DNA from: Paroceanicella profunda | GTDB taxonomy: Bacteria; Pseudomonadota; Alphaproteobacteria; Rhodobacterales; Rhodobacteraceae | Direction: 5' to 3' | Assembly (NCBI RefSeq): GCF_005887635.2 | Contig: NZ_CP040818.1 | Location: forward strand, 3,130,501-3,194,500 | DNA length: 64,000 nucleotides | Shown: piece by piece, positions 20,764 to 30,819 of the stretch | How positions within the stretch are numbered: position 1 is the first letter of the stretch | How the letters are laid out: each line of letters begins with the position of its first letter | The notes under the pieces: model-generated | The model's database searches: none | What the model was told of the DNA's origin: nothing | Seen by the model: only the letters and a program-made list of their open reading frames with translations | Position numbers and translations under genes: made by a program

Positions 20764-21476
20764 GCAGCGCGCCCGGCGCTCACGCCTGCGCAAGGTCCCC
20801 GGCGCCGACGTCGGGACCGCGCCGACGCCCGGGCGGCGCTCCCGGCAGTAACGTCCGGACCGGCCTGACCTTTGGGAGCCCCCCGGCGCTGATACCGGGT
20901 CGTGCTGACGCCCCGGCGGCGCCCCTGGCGCCGGTGCCGCGATCGGGCTCATGCTTGAGCAGCGCCCCTGGTGCTGAAGTCCGGGCCGCGCTGCCGGCGC
21001 TGATGCCTGAGCGGCGTTCGGGCCGGCTCGACACTCCATCTCAGACAGAGCCCATTGTGTGCCTGCGTTCCCCACGCGGGCGCAAACGCGTTCCGGTGTG
21101 GCTCGGGGGGCAGTCCGGCAGTGGTCGCCGGGTGGCGGCCCGGAGGCTGCGACCCCGCGGCCGGGAGGGCCTTCCGGGTGTCGTGGTGATGGGCGGGGGC
21201 CCACGGGATTGGCGCCGATGGATGCGCCGTTGGCGGGCGGGTGCACACGGGAGGGATGGCAGCCGTTTAGCGTCTCCGCCGGGGCGGGTGCTGCGGGCGC
21301 CCTGCGCGCGCCACAGGGCTGCCATGCGTCCGGGCGATGGGGAGGGGTCGCCCCGGCCCGAGTCGGCCGTCAGCACGGCGCTCGGTGGCTCTGGTTAACG
21401 AAGTGTTAAGCGGCGCATGGACGGCCGGGGTCCGGCGGCCGGGCAGGAGCACGGCCGGCCGGCGCGACAGCCGGTG
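20764..21476. other. Gene-free spacer with degenerate 43-bp repeats
   Basis: From about 20770 to 21015 the sequence falls into loosely conserved units of about 43 bp. Each runs CCCGGCGCTGA-like, then a GTCCGG-like block, ending CGGC or GAGC. Units differ by many substitutions. The remainder up to the ureC stop is GC-rich and featureless. No gene could be supported. Confidence 0.55.
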
Positions 21477-23189
<1,713 letters not shown>

Positions 23190-23395
23190 TGCGGCGCTCC
23201 TCCTCAGACTCTCCGGGGGATGAGGCAATTTCTGGCCGGAAATGTCAAAAAGAAACCGGGCCTTGCGCGCCGCCGCGCGCAGTGCACGCATCTCCCGAGA
23301 TTTATGGTGCGGGAACGCACATCCGGGCGCATATTCGGCTGCTAGACGCGGAGACGGCACACAGATGCACGCACGCATGAGTTCGGGAGGTCGAA

Positions 23396-24286
23396 ATCAA
23401 ACCGCTGGTTCTGGCGCTTTTCGCGCGCACACTGGCTCCGGGAGGGCTTGCCCTGCTCGGCGCCATCATTTCGGCGACCCTGTCGTCGCCCCCGGCCCAT
23501 GCCGGATCCGATATCGCCCGTGGCGCCTACCTCGTGGAAGCGATCGGCGCCTGCGGCAATTGCCACACCCCCTTCGGCCCGAACGGACCGGACCAGGGCC
23601 GCGCCCTGTCCGGGCGGCTGGTGGATGACAACCCGGCCTTCACTGCCTATGCGCCCAACATCACGCCGGCGGGCCCGGTGGGCAGCTGGAGCGACGCGGA
23701 CCTGGCCCGCGCCATCCGCGAGGGCCTGCGGCCGGACGGCACGCTGATCGGGCCACCCATGCCCATCGGTCTCTATCGCGGGCTGTCGGACAGTGATCTC
23801 GCCGCGATCGTGGCCTATCTGCGCACGGTGCCTGCGGTGGAAAACACCGTTCCGCCCTCGGTTTACCGGATCGCGCTGCCACCGTCCTGGGGGCCGCCGG
23901 TCGACCATGTGGCGGATGTGCCGGCGGGGCAGACGATTGCCTATGGCGCCTATCTCGCCGGACCGGTGGCGCATTGCATGGAGTGTCACACGCCGATGAC
24001 CCCGCAGGGCCCCGACCATGACAACCCGGGCGCCGGCGGCATGGTCTTCAACGGTCCCTGGGGGGAATCCGTGGCCGCGAACCTCACCCCGCATCCGGAG
24101 GGCATCGCACGTTGGAGCGACGCGGACCTGGCCCGGATGATCACCACCGGAACCCGCCCGGACGGCACGCAGATGCTGCCGCCCATGGGCTACGGCTACT
24201 ACGCTCAGGCTAAGCCGGAAGATATCTCCGCCATCATCCTGTACTTGCGCGCGCTGCCGCCGCGCCCGACGCCGGAGCGCCCGTGA
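23396..24286 (+). CDS. Diheme cytochrome c, apparently with a non-AUG (ATC) start
   Basis: A periplasmic or membrane-attached electron carrier with two class I cytochrome c domains: CGNCH at 53-57 and CMECH in the second half, with likely Met ligands in PPMPIG and PPMGYG. The organisation resembles the small cytochromes partnering dehydrogenases. The frame opens after a TGA at 23378 and offers no ATG, GTG or TTG before the signal peptide. The best start is ATC at 23396, five bases after GGGAGG, giving [12 protein letters not shown] and a signal peptide ending AHA at 36. The first standard start (GTG 23534) would delete the signal peptide. No dehydrogenase partner is adjacent. Confidence 0.8.
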   Translation: MKPLVLALFARTLAPGGLALLGAIISATLSSPPAHAGSDIARGAYLVEAIGACGNCHTPFGPNGPDQGRALSGRLVDDNPAFTAYAPNITPAGPVGSWSDADLARAIREGLRPDGTLIGPPMPIGLYRGLSDSDLAAIVAYLRTVPAVENTVPPSVYRIALPPSWGPPVDHVADVPAGQTIAYGAYLAGPVAHCMECHTPMTPQGPDHDNPGAGGMVFNGPWGESVAANLTPHPEGIARWSDADLARMITTGTRPDGTQMLPPMGYGYYAQAKPEDISAIILYLRALPPRPTPERP

Positions 24287-24303
24287 GCCGGGCCCGCCAC
24301 GCG

Positions 24304-24333
24304 AAAAGCCCGGTCATTCCTGACCGGGCTTTT
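24304..24333. terminator. Bidirectional intrinsic terminator between cytochrome c and ureB
   Basis: A perfect 13-bp stem, AAAAGCCCGGTCA (24304-24316) with TGACCGGGCTTTT (24321-24333), loop TTCC. The flanking A and T tracts make it work in both directions, ending the cytochrome transcript and the ureA-ureB transcript. Confidence 0.95.
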
Positions 24334-24394
24334 CACGAAAATGCTTTCTGATCAGGCGGTTGCGCCGCCGGGCTGTGACGGGCGGGCAGGGCGC

Positions 24395-24700
24395 TCAGAG
24401 CGGGCCCATCACCGCGCCGTTGAACCCGTAGACCTTGCGGTCCCCGCCATAGTCGACGAGGGAGACCTCACGGGTCTGCCCGGGCTCGAAGCGCACCGCT
24501 GTGCCGGCCGGAATGTCGAGGCGCTTGCCGCGTGCCGCATCGCGATCGAAGTCCAGCCCCGCGTTCGCCTCGGCGAAATGGTAGTGGCTGCCGACCTGCA
24601 CGGGGCGGTCCCCGGTGTTGGCCACGGTCAGCACCGTGACCTGCGCGCCGGCGTTGAGTTCGATATCGCCGGGCAACGGAAACACTTCTCCGGGAATCAT
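24395..24700 (-). CDS. ureB: Urease beta subunit
   Basis: A 101-residue structural subunit of the urease (alpha-beta-gamma)3 complex. Family text: [51 protein letters not shown] and [16 protein letters not shown] ribosome site precedes the ATG by 5 bases. It follows ureA and a 37-codon gene on the same strand and is the last gene before the bidirectional terminator. Confidence 0.96.
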   Translation of the reverse strand: MIPGEVFPLPGDIELNAGAQVTVLTVANTGDRPVQVGSHYHFAEANAGLDFDRDAARGKRLDIPAGTAVRFEPGQTREVSLVDYGGDRKVYGFNGAVMGPL

Positions 24701-24737
24701 GCAGTCTCCGATCTTGCGGCGGGGGCGGCGGGGGAGG

Positions 24738-24851
24738 TCAGCGGCGCTCCGGCCGGCGGCCGTCGGTCACGCGGACCGGAATGGGCTGCGGCTGGGGCTC
24801 AGGGAGCAGGGCCCCGACGAGTTCCTTCAGGTAATCGAGCAGTGTGTTCAT
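24738..24851 (-). CDS. 37-residue protein encoded between ureA and ureB
   Basis: The small frame starts ATG at 24851, preceded by GGGAGG with 8 bases of spacing, and ends TGA at 24738. It encodes [19 protein letters not shown], then [23 protein letters not shown] polar text. The first 16 residues form a plausible amphipathic helix; the tail is Pro- then Arg-rich. It lies 13 bases after ureA and 37 bases before ureB on the same strand, so it should be co-transcribed. Function is unknown. The alternative is a chance frame in a short spacer. Confidence 0.65.
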   Translation of the reverse strand: MNTLLDYLKELVGALLPEPQPQPIPVRVTDGRRPERR

Positions 24852-24864
24852 GCGTACGGCCTCC

Positions 24865-25167
24865 CTAGCGGATCGGCTGATGGACGGTTACCAGTTTGGT
24901 TCCGTCCGGAAACGTCGCTTCTACCTGCACCTCGGGAATCATCTCCGCGATTCCCTCCATGCACTGGTCCCGACGGATGACGTCGGCACCGCTGGACATG
25001 AGATCTGCGACGGTACGGCCATCGCGCGCACCTTCGACGACGAAATCGGTAATGAGAGCAATGGCCTCGGGGTGATTGAGCTTCACCCCACGTTCAAGCC
25101 GTTTCCGGGCAACCTCCGCGGCCATGGAGACCAGAAGCTTGTCCTTTTCCCGCGGGCTCAGATTCAC
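24865..25167 (-). CDS. ureA: Urease gamma subunit
   Basis: A 100-residue structural subunit of urease with [26 protein letters not shown] and VHQPI. I chose the GTG at 25167 because it gives exactly the family length and start, and follows GGGAGAGGAATAC. An in-frame ATG at 25182 would add five residues and lacks a good ribosome site. First gene of ureA–orf37–ureB. Accessory genes ureD, E, F and G, needed to load nickel, are not nearby. Confidence 0.95.
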   Translation of the reverse strand: MNLSPREKDKLLVSMAAEVARKRLERGVKLNHPEAIALITDFVVEGARDGRTVADLMSSGADVIRRDQCMEGIAEMIPEVQVEATFPDGTKLVTVHQPIR

Positions 25168-25399
25168 GTATTCCTCTCCCATCCAGTTGATCCTACATTT
25201 GGGGGGTTTTCAGGCAATGTCAAACCCCGCGTTCGCGGCAATTGCATGAGATGAGGTGGCAGCGGCGGGGCGGACACACCACATCCCGCAGCACATGTCG
25301 CGGGAGGAGGCCGAGGGGTCGGCCCCGCGCCTTGTCCTCCCGGCCCGCCCCACGTATCAGGGGGGCCGATCCCGGATCTGTCGCGCGAAAGGGCTGCCC

Positions 25400-26353
25400 A
25401 TGACCGAAGATCCCGCCCTGGCTTTCGAGGCCCCGCAGGCCCGCCCGGGCACCGCCCGGCCGCTGCCGCTTGACCGTATCTCGGTGCGCGATCACGTGCG
25501 CTCGGTGGAGATCGGCGCCTTCCGCTCCGAACGGGGCGTGGAGCAGCGGCTGCGCTTCAACATCACGCTGGAGGTGTCGCATCACGCCGCCGCCCAGGAC
25601 GATGACGTGGACAAGGTGCTGTCCTACGACACCATCCTCGAGGCGCTGGACACGGAGATCGCGGCCGAGCGCATCAACCTGCTCGAAACCCTGGCCGAGC
25701 GCGTGGCCGCGCGCTGCCTTGCCGATCCGCGCGCCGTGCGCGCCTTCGTGCGCATCGAGAAGCTGGACCGGATTCCCGGCTCGCTGGGCGTGGAGATCGT
25801 GCGCGGCACGCTGCCGCCGGACGCGCAGCTGCTGCGCCCGGTGCGCGCGGAGGCCCCGGCACCGCGGCCCGACGCGCCGCGGCCCCTCGTGCTGCGCCTC
25901 GCCGGGGAGATCGGCGCTGACTGGATCGATGCGCTCGCCGCCTGCGGACGGCCGGTGCTGCTGGTGCCGCACCCGGAGCCGCATCGCACCGACGGGGCAG
26001 GGCCGGAGGGCGCGCTGCGCATCCGCCTGCTCGCCATGGAGCAGGCCGCCTGGCGCCTCGCGGGGGGGGACGCCCGCCTCACCGTCACCGAAACCCGCAC
26101 CGAAATCGACCACGCGCTGAAATCCGGCCGCATCGCGGTCTGGGCGCCCGCGCATGTGGTGATGGGGGCCCGGCCGGTGCCGCAGGACGTGTCGGAATCC
26201 GGGCTCGCGGCCTGGCTGGCCGGCACGCTGGGCGCCTGCAACCGGGGGGTTCTGGGCGCGGAGGAGGCCTCCGCGGCCGAGGAACGCTTCGGCCTGCCGG
26301 ACGTTTCCCGGTTCCGGGCCTGGGCGGAAGCCTGCGCTGACACAACTGCTTAA
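25400..26353 (+). CDS. folB: Dihydroneopterin aldolase with kinase-like C-terminal extension
   Basis: Residues 25-137 are a complete FolB domain (DRISVRDHVRSVEIGAF, SYDTIL, NLLETLAERVA, RIEKLDRIPGSLGVEI) converting 7,8-dihydroneopterin to the 6-hydroxymethyl pterin. Residues 162-290 form an added domain. Its layout (LVLRLAGE, PVLLVPHPEPHR, RIRLLAMEQAAWRLA, VSESGLAAWLAGTLGA) resembles amino-acid-kinase-fold proteins, but the nucleotide glycines are missing (AGE for GGS, HPEP for GGGP). It is likely a non-catalytic or regulatory domain. The ATG at 25400 was preferred to an earlier in-frame start. Confidence 0.85.
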   Translation: MTEDPALAFEAPQARPGTARPLPLDRISVRDHVRSVEIGAFRSERGVEQRLRFNITLEVSHHAAAQDDDVDKVLSYDTILEALDTEIAAERINLLETLAERVAARCLADPRAVRAFVRIEKLDRIPGSLGVEIVRGTLPPDAQLLRPVRAEAPAPRPDAPRPLVLRLAGEIGADWIDALAACGRPVLLVPHPEPHRTDGAGPEGALRIRLLAMEQAAWRLAGGDARLTVTETRTEIDHALKSGRIAVWAPAHVVMGARPVPQDVSESGLAAWLAGTLGACNRGVLGAEEASAAEERFGLPDVSRFRAWAEACADTTA

Positions 26354-26546
26354 CAAGTTCTCTTCAAACTGCTACGCGGGACGAGTGGGCCGGGAGAGGT
26401 GACTCGCCCTGTCCGGTCCGGTGTTGCGGGAGCGGGGCTCTGCCGCGCCGGTCCTCCCATGCCGGAGGGACAGCCCCGTTGGAGCAGGCGCCGGAGGGTC
26501 GGGACCGCGCGGCCGGAACGCCGCAGCAGATCAGAGGGACCCCGAT

Positions 26547-28322
26547 GTGAAACCGGGCCTTGCGAAAGCGCTCCCCTTCCTGACCTGGATGCGGGGCATG
26601 ACCCGCACGACCCTGCGGGCGGACGCCATTGCCGGCTTCACCGGCGCTGCCGTCGTGCTTCCCCAGGGCGTCGCCTTCGCAACCATCGCCGGGTTGCCGC
26701 CGGAATTCGGCATCTACACCGCCATCGTCGCGGGCCTCGTCGCGGCGCTGTTCGGCTCGTCCATGGTGATGGTGAGCGGGCCGACCACGGCGCTCTCCGT
26801 CATCATCTACACCACCCTCTCGCCGCTGGCGGAGCCGGGCTCGCCGAGCTACATCGAGCTGATGTTGCAGCTCACCGTGATGGTGGGGGTGATCCAGCTC
26901 GCCGCCGGCTTCGCGCGCATGGGCTCGGTGGTGTCCTTCGTCTCGCACTCGGTGATGACCGGCTTCACCGCCGCCGCCGCCATCCTCATCGTGGTGAGCC
27001 AGCTTCCCACCGCGCTGGGGGTGCAGATCCCCGGCGGAGGCACGGTGTTCGAGCGGCTGGAGCGCGTGGCCTTCGCCCTGCCGGAGACCAACCTCACCGC
27101 GCTGCTGCTCTCCGGGGTCACCCTGGCGGCGGTGGTCCTGCTGCAGAGGTTCTCCCGCGTGCTGCCGGGGTTCCTGCTCGCGCTGGTGCTCGGCTCGCTG
27201 CTCGGCTGGGTGCTGCAGGCGGACCTGCTGGGCGTGCGGATGGTGGGTGCCCTGCCGGGGGCGCTGCCGGACCTGCGCGTGCCGGATTTCAACACGTCCG
27301 ACACGCCCGATCTCGCCAAGGGCGCCTTCGCCATCGCGCTGATCGGCCTGCTGGAGGCGGTGTCCATCGGCCGCGCCATGGCCATCCGGCGCCGCGAACG
27401 CTTCAACGCCACGCAGGAGATCTTCGGCCAGGCGGCCTCCAACATCGTGGGCGGCTTCTTCCAGAACTACGCCAGCTCGGGCTCCTTCACCCGCACCGGG
27501 GTGAACGTGGAAATGGGCGCGCGCACGCCGCTGGCCACGGTGTTCGCCAGCCTGTTCCTCGCCCTCATGATGCTGCTGGTGCTGCCGCTGATCGCGCATA
27601 TCCCGCGGCCGGCGATGGCCGGGCTCATCCTTTACGTCGCCTACCGGCTGATCGACCAGCGCGAGATCCGCCATGTCATCCGCTCCTCGCGCGGGGAGAG
27701 CGCGGTGCTGGGGGTCACCTTCCTCTCGGGCCTGCTGATCGAGCTCGACTTCGCCATTTACGTCGGCGTCATCGCCTCGCTGCTGCTGTTCCTGCACAAG
27801 AGCTCGCAACCGGCGGTGATGGTGGGCGCGCCGAAGCTGGTGAACGGCGCGCGCAAGTTCGTCGGCGCGAAGGACGCGAACCTCTCCGAGTGCCCGCAGA
27901 TCACCATCATCCGCATCGACGGGCTGATCTACTTCGGCTCGGTGGAGCATATCGAGCGCGAGTTCCGCAAGGTCGAGCGCGAGCATCCCCAGCAGCGCAT
28001 CAAGGTGCTGATCCTGAAATCGGTGGGCGACATCGACCTCGCCGGCGCGGACCTTCTGATCGAGGAGATCCGCACCGCGCGGCGCAAGGGCGGGGATTTC
28101 CACCTCATCGCGCAGACCACGAACATGCTCGGCCGCCTGCGCCGGCTGCAGGTCATCGAGGAGTTGGGGCACGAAAAGCTCCATGCGAACAAGGGCGAAG
28201 CCATCGCCGCTGCCGTGGCGGACGCGGATAACGAGATCTGCCGCGGCTGCCGCATCCGGCTGTTCCACGAATGCGCCACCAAGCCCGGCGCCCATGCGGC
28301 AATGCGCGAACTCGGCTACTGA
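26547..28322 (+). CDS. SulP-family anion transporter with STAS domain
   Basis: A 591-residue inner-membrane transporter of sulfate, bicarbonate or a similar anion. The membrane core (about 25-430) begins with DAIAGFTGAAVVLPQGVAFATIAGLPPEFGIYT-type text (seen as LPQGVAFATIAGLPPEFG), the SulP signature. A cytoplasmic STAS domain spans about 450-565 (ITIIRIDGLIYFGS, ILKSVGDIDLAGADLL). The last residues carry CRGCRIRLFHEC, a small cysteine cluster. A GTG at 26547 was chosen because the protein aligns from there. Sulfate is favoured by the cys operon 3 kb away, but this is not decisive. Confidence 0.88.
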   Translation: MKPGLAKALPFLTWMRGMTRTTLRADAIAGFTGAAVVLPQGVAFATIAGLPPEFGIYTAIVAGLVAALFGSSMVMVSGPTTALSVIIYTTLSPLAEPGSPSYIELMLQLTVMVGVIQLAAGFARMGSVVSFVSHSVMTGFTAAAAILIVVSQLPTALGVQIPGGGTVFERLERVAFALPETNLTALLLSGVTLAAVVLLQRFSRVLPGFLLALVLGSLLGWVLQADLLGVRMVGALPGALPDLRVPDFNTSDTPDLAKGAFAIALIGLLEAVSIGRAMAIRRRERFNATQEIFGQAASNIVGGFFQNYASSGSFTRTGVNVEMGARTPLATVFASLFLALMMLLVLPLIAHIPRPAMAGLILYVAYRLIDQREIRHVIRSSRGESAVLGVTFLSGLLIELDFAIYVGVIASLLLFLHKSSQPAVMVGAPKLVNGARKFVGAKDANLSECPQITIIRIDGLIYFGSVEHIEREFRKVEREHPQQRIKVLILKSVGDIDLAGADLLIEEIRTARRKGGDFHLIAQTTNMLGRLRRLQVIEELGHEKLHANKGEAIAAAVADADNEICRGCRIRLFHECATKPGAHAAMRELGY

Positions 28323-28373
28323 GCCGGCGCGCGCTAGACTGCGGCAAAACACTGACCTCAGGAGGAAGACGCC

Positions 28374-28931
28374 ATGGCCTCTCTGGCCCCGCCTGTCTGT
28401 GAGTTCGGCCGCCCCGCACCCGCCTTCGTGCTGTCCGACACCTTCGGCACCCCCCGCAGCCGCGACCAGGTGATGGGCCCGCGCGGCATGCTCCTGGCCT
28501 TCATCTGCAACCATTGCCCCTACGTGCGCGCGGTGATCGACCGGTTCGTGCGCGATGCCGCCGCGCTGCAGGGGCTGGGCATCGGCGTGGCCGCCATCAT
28601 GTCGAACGACTGGGAGGCCTATCCGGCCGATGCCCCGGAGCAGATGTCCGTCTTCGCCGCCCGCCACGGTTTCACCTTTCCCTACCTGATCGACACGGAC
28701 CAGTCCGTCGCCCGCGCCTATGGTGCGGTTTGCACGCCGGATTTCTTCGGGTATGACGCGAAGGGCGGCCTGCAATACCGCGGCCGCCTTGACGCGAGCC
28801 GCAAGGAAGCCGGCCCCGCGGACCTGCGCCGCGACCTCTTCGAGGCGATGCGCATGGTGGCCGAAACCGGTGCCGGGCCGGCGGAACAGGTCGCGTCGAT
28901 AGGATGTTCGATAAAATGGCGGGCAGCATGA
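28374..28931 (+). CDS. Thioredoxin-fold protein of the AhpC/TSA-like family
   Basis: A 185-residue protein, predicted cytoplasmic (no signal peptide), with PAFVLSDTFGTPRSRD, the active-site stretch FICNHCPYVRAV, and VCTPDFFGYDAKGGLQYRGRLD. The family is commonly annotated as thioredoxin family or redoxin. The single Cys-x-x-Cys-like site here is CNHC. The precise substrate is unknown; peroxide or disulfide reduction is plausible. An AGGAGG ribosome site precedes the ATG. It overlaps gph by 4 bases (ATGA), implying translational coupling. Confidence 0.88.
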   Translation: MASLAPPVCEFGRPAPAFVLSDTFGTPRSRDQVMGPRGMLLAFICNHCPYVRAVIDRFVRDAAALQGLGIGVAAIMSNDWEAYPADAPEQMSVFAARHGFTFPYLIDTDQSVARAYGAVCTPDFFGYDAKGGLQYRGRLDASRKEAGPADLRRDLFEAMRMVAETGAGPAEQVASIGCSIKWRAA

Positions 28932-29617
28932 CAGCCAACATCATCTTCGATCTCGACGGCACGCTGGTGGACAGCGCGCCCTCGCTCTGTGCCGCGGGAA
29001 ACCGTCTGGTGGAGGAGCTTGGCCGCGCGCCGGTCAGTGTCGAGACCTACAAGAGCTTCGTCGGCCGGGGCATCCCGCGGCAGGTGGAGGGGCTCTTGGA
29101 ACACACCGGCGGCGTGCCCGGGGAGCTCTCGGTGCACCTGGCGAGGTTTCGTGAGATCTATGATGAAAATCCGCTGGTTGCGACACGTCCTTACGACGGC
29201 GTGGCAGCGGCGCTGGAGCGGCTGCGCGCCGCCGGCCACCGGCTGGGCGTTTGCACGCAGAAGCCCACCATCCCGGGCCGGCGCGTGCTCGGCGGCCTCG
29301 GTCTCTCGGCCTGGTTCGACAGCTTCACCTTCGGTGACAGCATTGCCGTGATGAAACCGGACCCGGAGATGATCCGCCACACGCTGCAGGACATGGGCCC
29401 GGGCCCCGTGGTGTTCGTGGGCGACAGCGAGACGGATTCCGCCACGGCGGCGAATTTCGGCTGCCCCTTCGTGATCCATGAGCATGGGTACCGCAAGCGG
29501 CCCTGGCAGGAGATCGCCCACAGCGCGCATTTCGGCCATTGGGACGCGGCGGCGGACTGCATTCTGGCCGCGCTCGAGGCACCCCATGCCGCCGCCGGGG
29601 CGCTGCGCCTCTCCTGA
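28928..29617 (+). CDS. gph: Phosphoglycolate phosphatase (HAD family)
   Basis: A 229-residue HAD-superfamily phosphatase removing 2-phosphoglycolate. Motif I IIFDLDGTLVDS, motif II region GVCTQKP, motif III Lys in VMKPDPEMI, and motif IV FVGDSETDSATAANFGCP are present. An alpha-helical cap lies between motifs I and II. The start at 28928 overlaps the preceding stop as ATGA; two earlier in-frame ATGs at 28904 and 28916 lie inside the upstream gene and add residues absent from the family. Confidence 0.92.
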   Translation: MTANIIFDLDGTLVDSAPSLCAAGNRLVEELGRAPVSVETYKSFVGRGIPRQVEGLLEHTGGVPGELSVHLARFREIYDENPLVATRPYDGVAAALERLRAAGHRLGVCTQKPTIPGRRVLGGLGLSAWFDSFTFGDSIAVMKPDPEMIRHTLQDMGPGPVVFVGDSETDSATAANFGCPFVIHEHGYRKRPWQEIAHSAHFGHWDAAADCILAALEAPHAAAGALRLS

Positions 29618-29689
29618 CTGCTGCAAGGCTTTCTTAAGCTCTGCGTGCTTCCCTGATGGCCTGTCGGGTCCATCTGCGAGGAGTGAGCG

Positions 29690-30571
29690 ATGCTTGAGAT
29701 GCCAGTCGTATCCGGCCTCGGCGGTCCTGCCCGAAGCGCGGTGCTGCCCGTCGGCCGCGTGACGGAGGTGGCGGTGGTGAGCTTCTCGCGCGGCTCCGCC
29801 TCCGGCGCCACGCGGGTGGAGGCTGCCCGGCCCTGGACGCAGGGGTATGGCCCGCCCGGTTCCCCGGGCGAAGCACAGGGGGTGCGGCTGGACGCCGCCG
29901 GTCTGCGCGACATGCTGATGGAGCAGGCCCGGGTGCGGATGGAACAGCAGCTCGCGAAGGTGGAGACCAGCCTGCGCCGGAGCTATCGCCTCACCGAGGG
30001 GCCGCCGCTGGGGGCTGACGAACCGCTCTCCGCATTGCTGGAGCCTGACAGGCTGGCCGGGCTGCCCACGGCGCTGGCCGCGGCGCTCAACGCCTGGGCG
30101 AAGGCGGTGGAAACCACGTCGGGCATGCGGCCAGGCGCCACGTCGGACCCTCCGGACGAGACCGAGACCAGGGCGCTGATCGATCGGGCGATCATCGAGA
30201 CCGTGGACGCGCGGCTGGCGGCCGAAGCGGCGCAGGACGAGGTGGAGTTCGCCCGGCGGATGGCGCTCCTCTCCCTGTTCGGGGATGCCGGCGCGCGGAT
30301 GGAGACATCGGAGCGCGCCTTGGTGCTGGGCCGCCATGCGGAGCGTCTCACCCGGCGCGGCGGCATGATCCGGGACCTGAAGGGCGACATCGCCAGTGGT
30401 GTGGTCTCCGTGAGCGTGATCACGAAGCGCATCCCCGCGGGCAACCGCGCGGCGGTGGAAGCGCCGCCGGGCGTGGACGTGGTCGTCCTCGCCCGTGACC
30501 AGTATCAGGGAGCGGTCTCCTGGGCGCGCATGGAGCCTGGCCAGTTGTCTCGACTCGACGCGAGCCGCTGA
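29690..30571 (+). CDS. Conserved-looking protein of unknown function
   Basis: A 293-residue frame with a GAGGAG ribosome site and codon-position composition like its neighbours. I do not recognise the family. There is no signal peptide or membrane segment. Residues 65-100 (DAAGLRDMLMEQARVRMEQQLAKVETSLRR) and 165-235 are charged, probably helical stretches. The C-terminal part (VVSVSVITKRIPAGN through VDVVVLARDQYQGAVSW) looks like a small beta-rich domain. It lies between gph and the convergent cysH, and no partner is suggested by context. Confidence 0.65.
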   Translation: MLEMPVVSGLGGPARSAVLPVGRVTEVAVVSFSRGSASGATRVEAARPWTQGYGPPGSPGEAQGVRLDAAGLRDMLMEQARVRMEQQLAKVETSLRRSYRLTEGPPLGADEPLSALLEPDRLAGLPTALAAALNAWAKAVETTSGMRPGATSDPPDETETRALIDRAIIETVDARLAAEAAQDEVEFARRMALLSLFGDAGARMETSERALVLGRHAERLTRRGGMIRDLKGDIASGVVSVSVITKRIPAGNRAAVEAPPGVDVVVLARDQYQGAVSWARMEPGQLSRLDASR

Positions 30572-30739
30572 TCCGGCGCGGCCCGTCACCGCCCGTTCAG
30601 GGCGCGAAAGACGACATGGAGGCCCCGGGGCGGAGCAGGTTTCGGGAGCGGGTTCCCCGCCCCCCGGGTCGGGAACCGATGCCTCGGGCGCGAGACGTGG
30701 GAAACGGAGGGCAGGGCCTGGCGCGCGGCCCCCGAACGC

Positions 30740-30766
30740 AAAACCGCCGGGCGCGGGCCCGGCGGT
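30740..30766 (-). terminator. Intrinsic terminator of the cys operon
   Basis: Read on the minus strand, a 10-bp stem (ACCGCCGGGC at 30743-30752 paired with GCCCGGCGGT at 30757-30766) ends in TTTT. It lies 54 bases beyond the cysH stop. Confidence 0.8.
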
Positions 30767-30819
30767 CTGGGAAGCAGGTTGGTCGGTCCGGCGATGGCAG
30801 ACTGCGCCGGGACGCCTGA

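Noticed and set aside
23190..23378. N-terminal extension of ureC by 63 codons
   Set aside because: The frame is open, but the family start [11 protein letters not shown] with a strong ribosome site is at 23189, and the extension overlaps the divergent promoter region.
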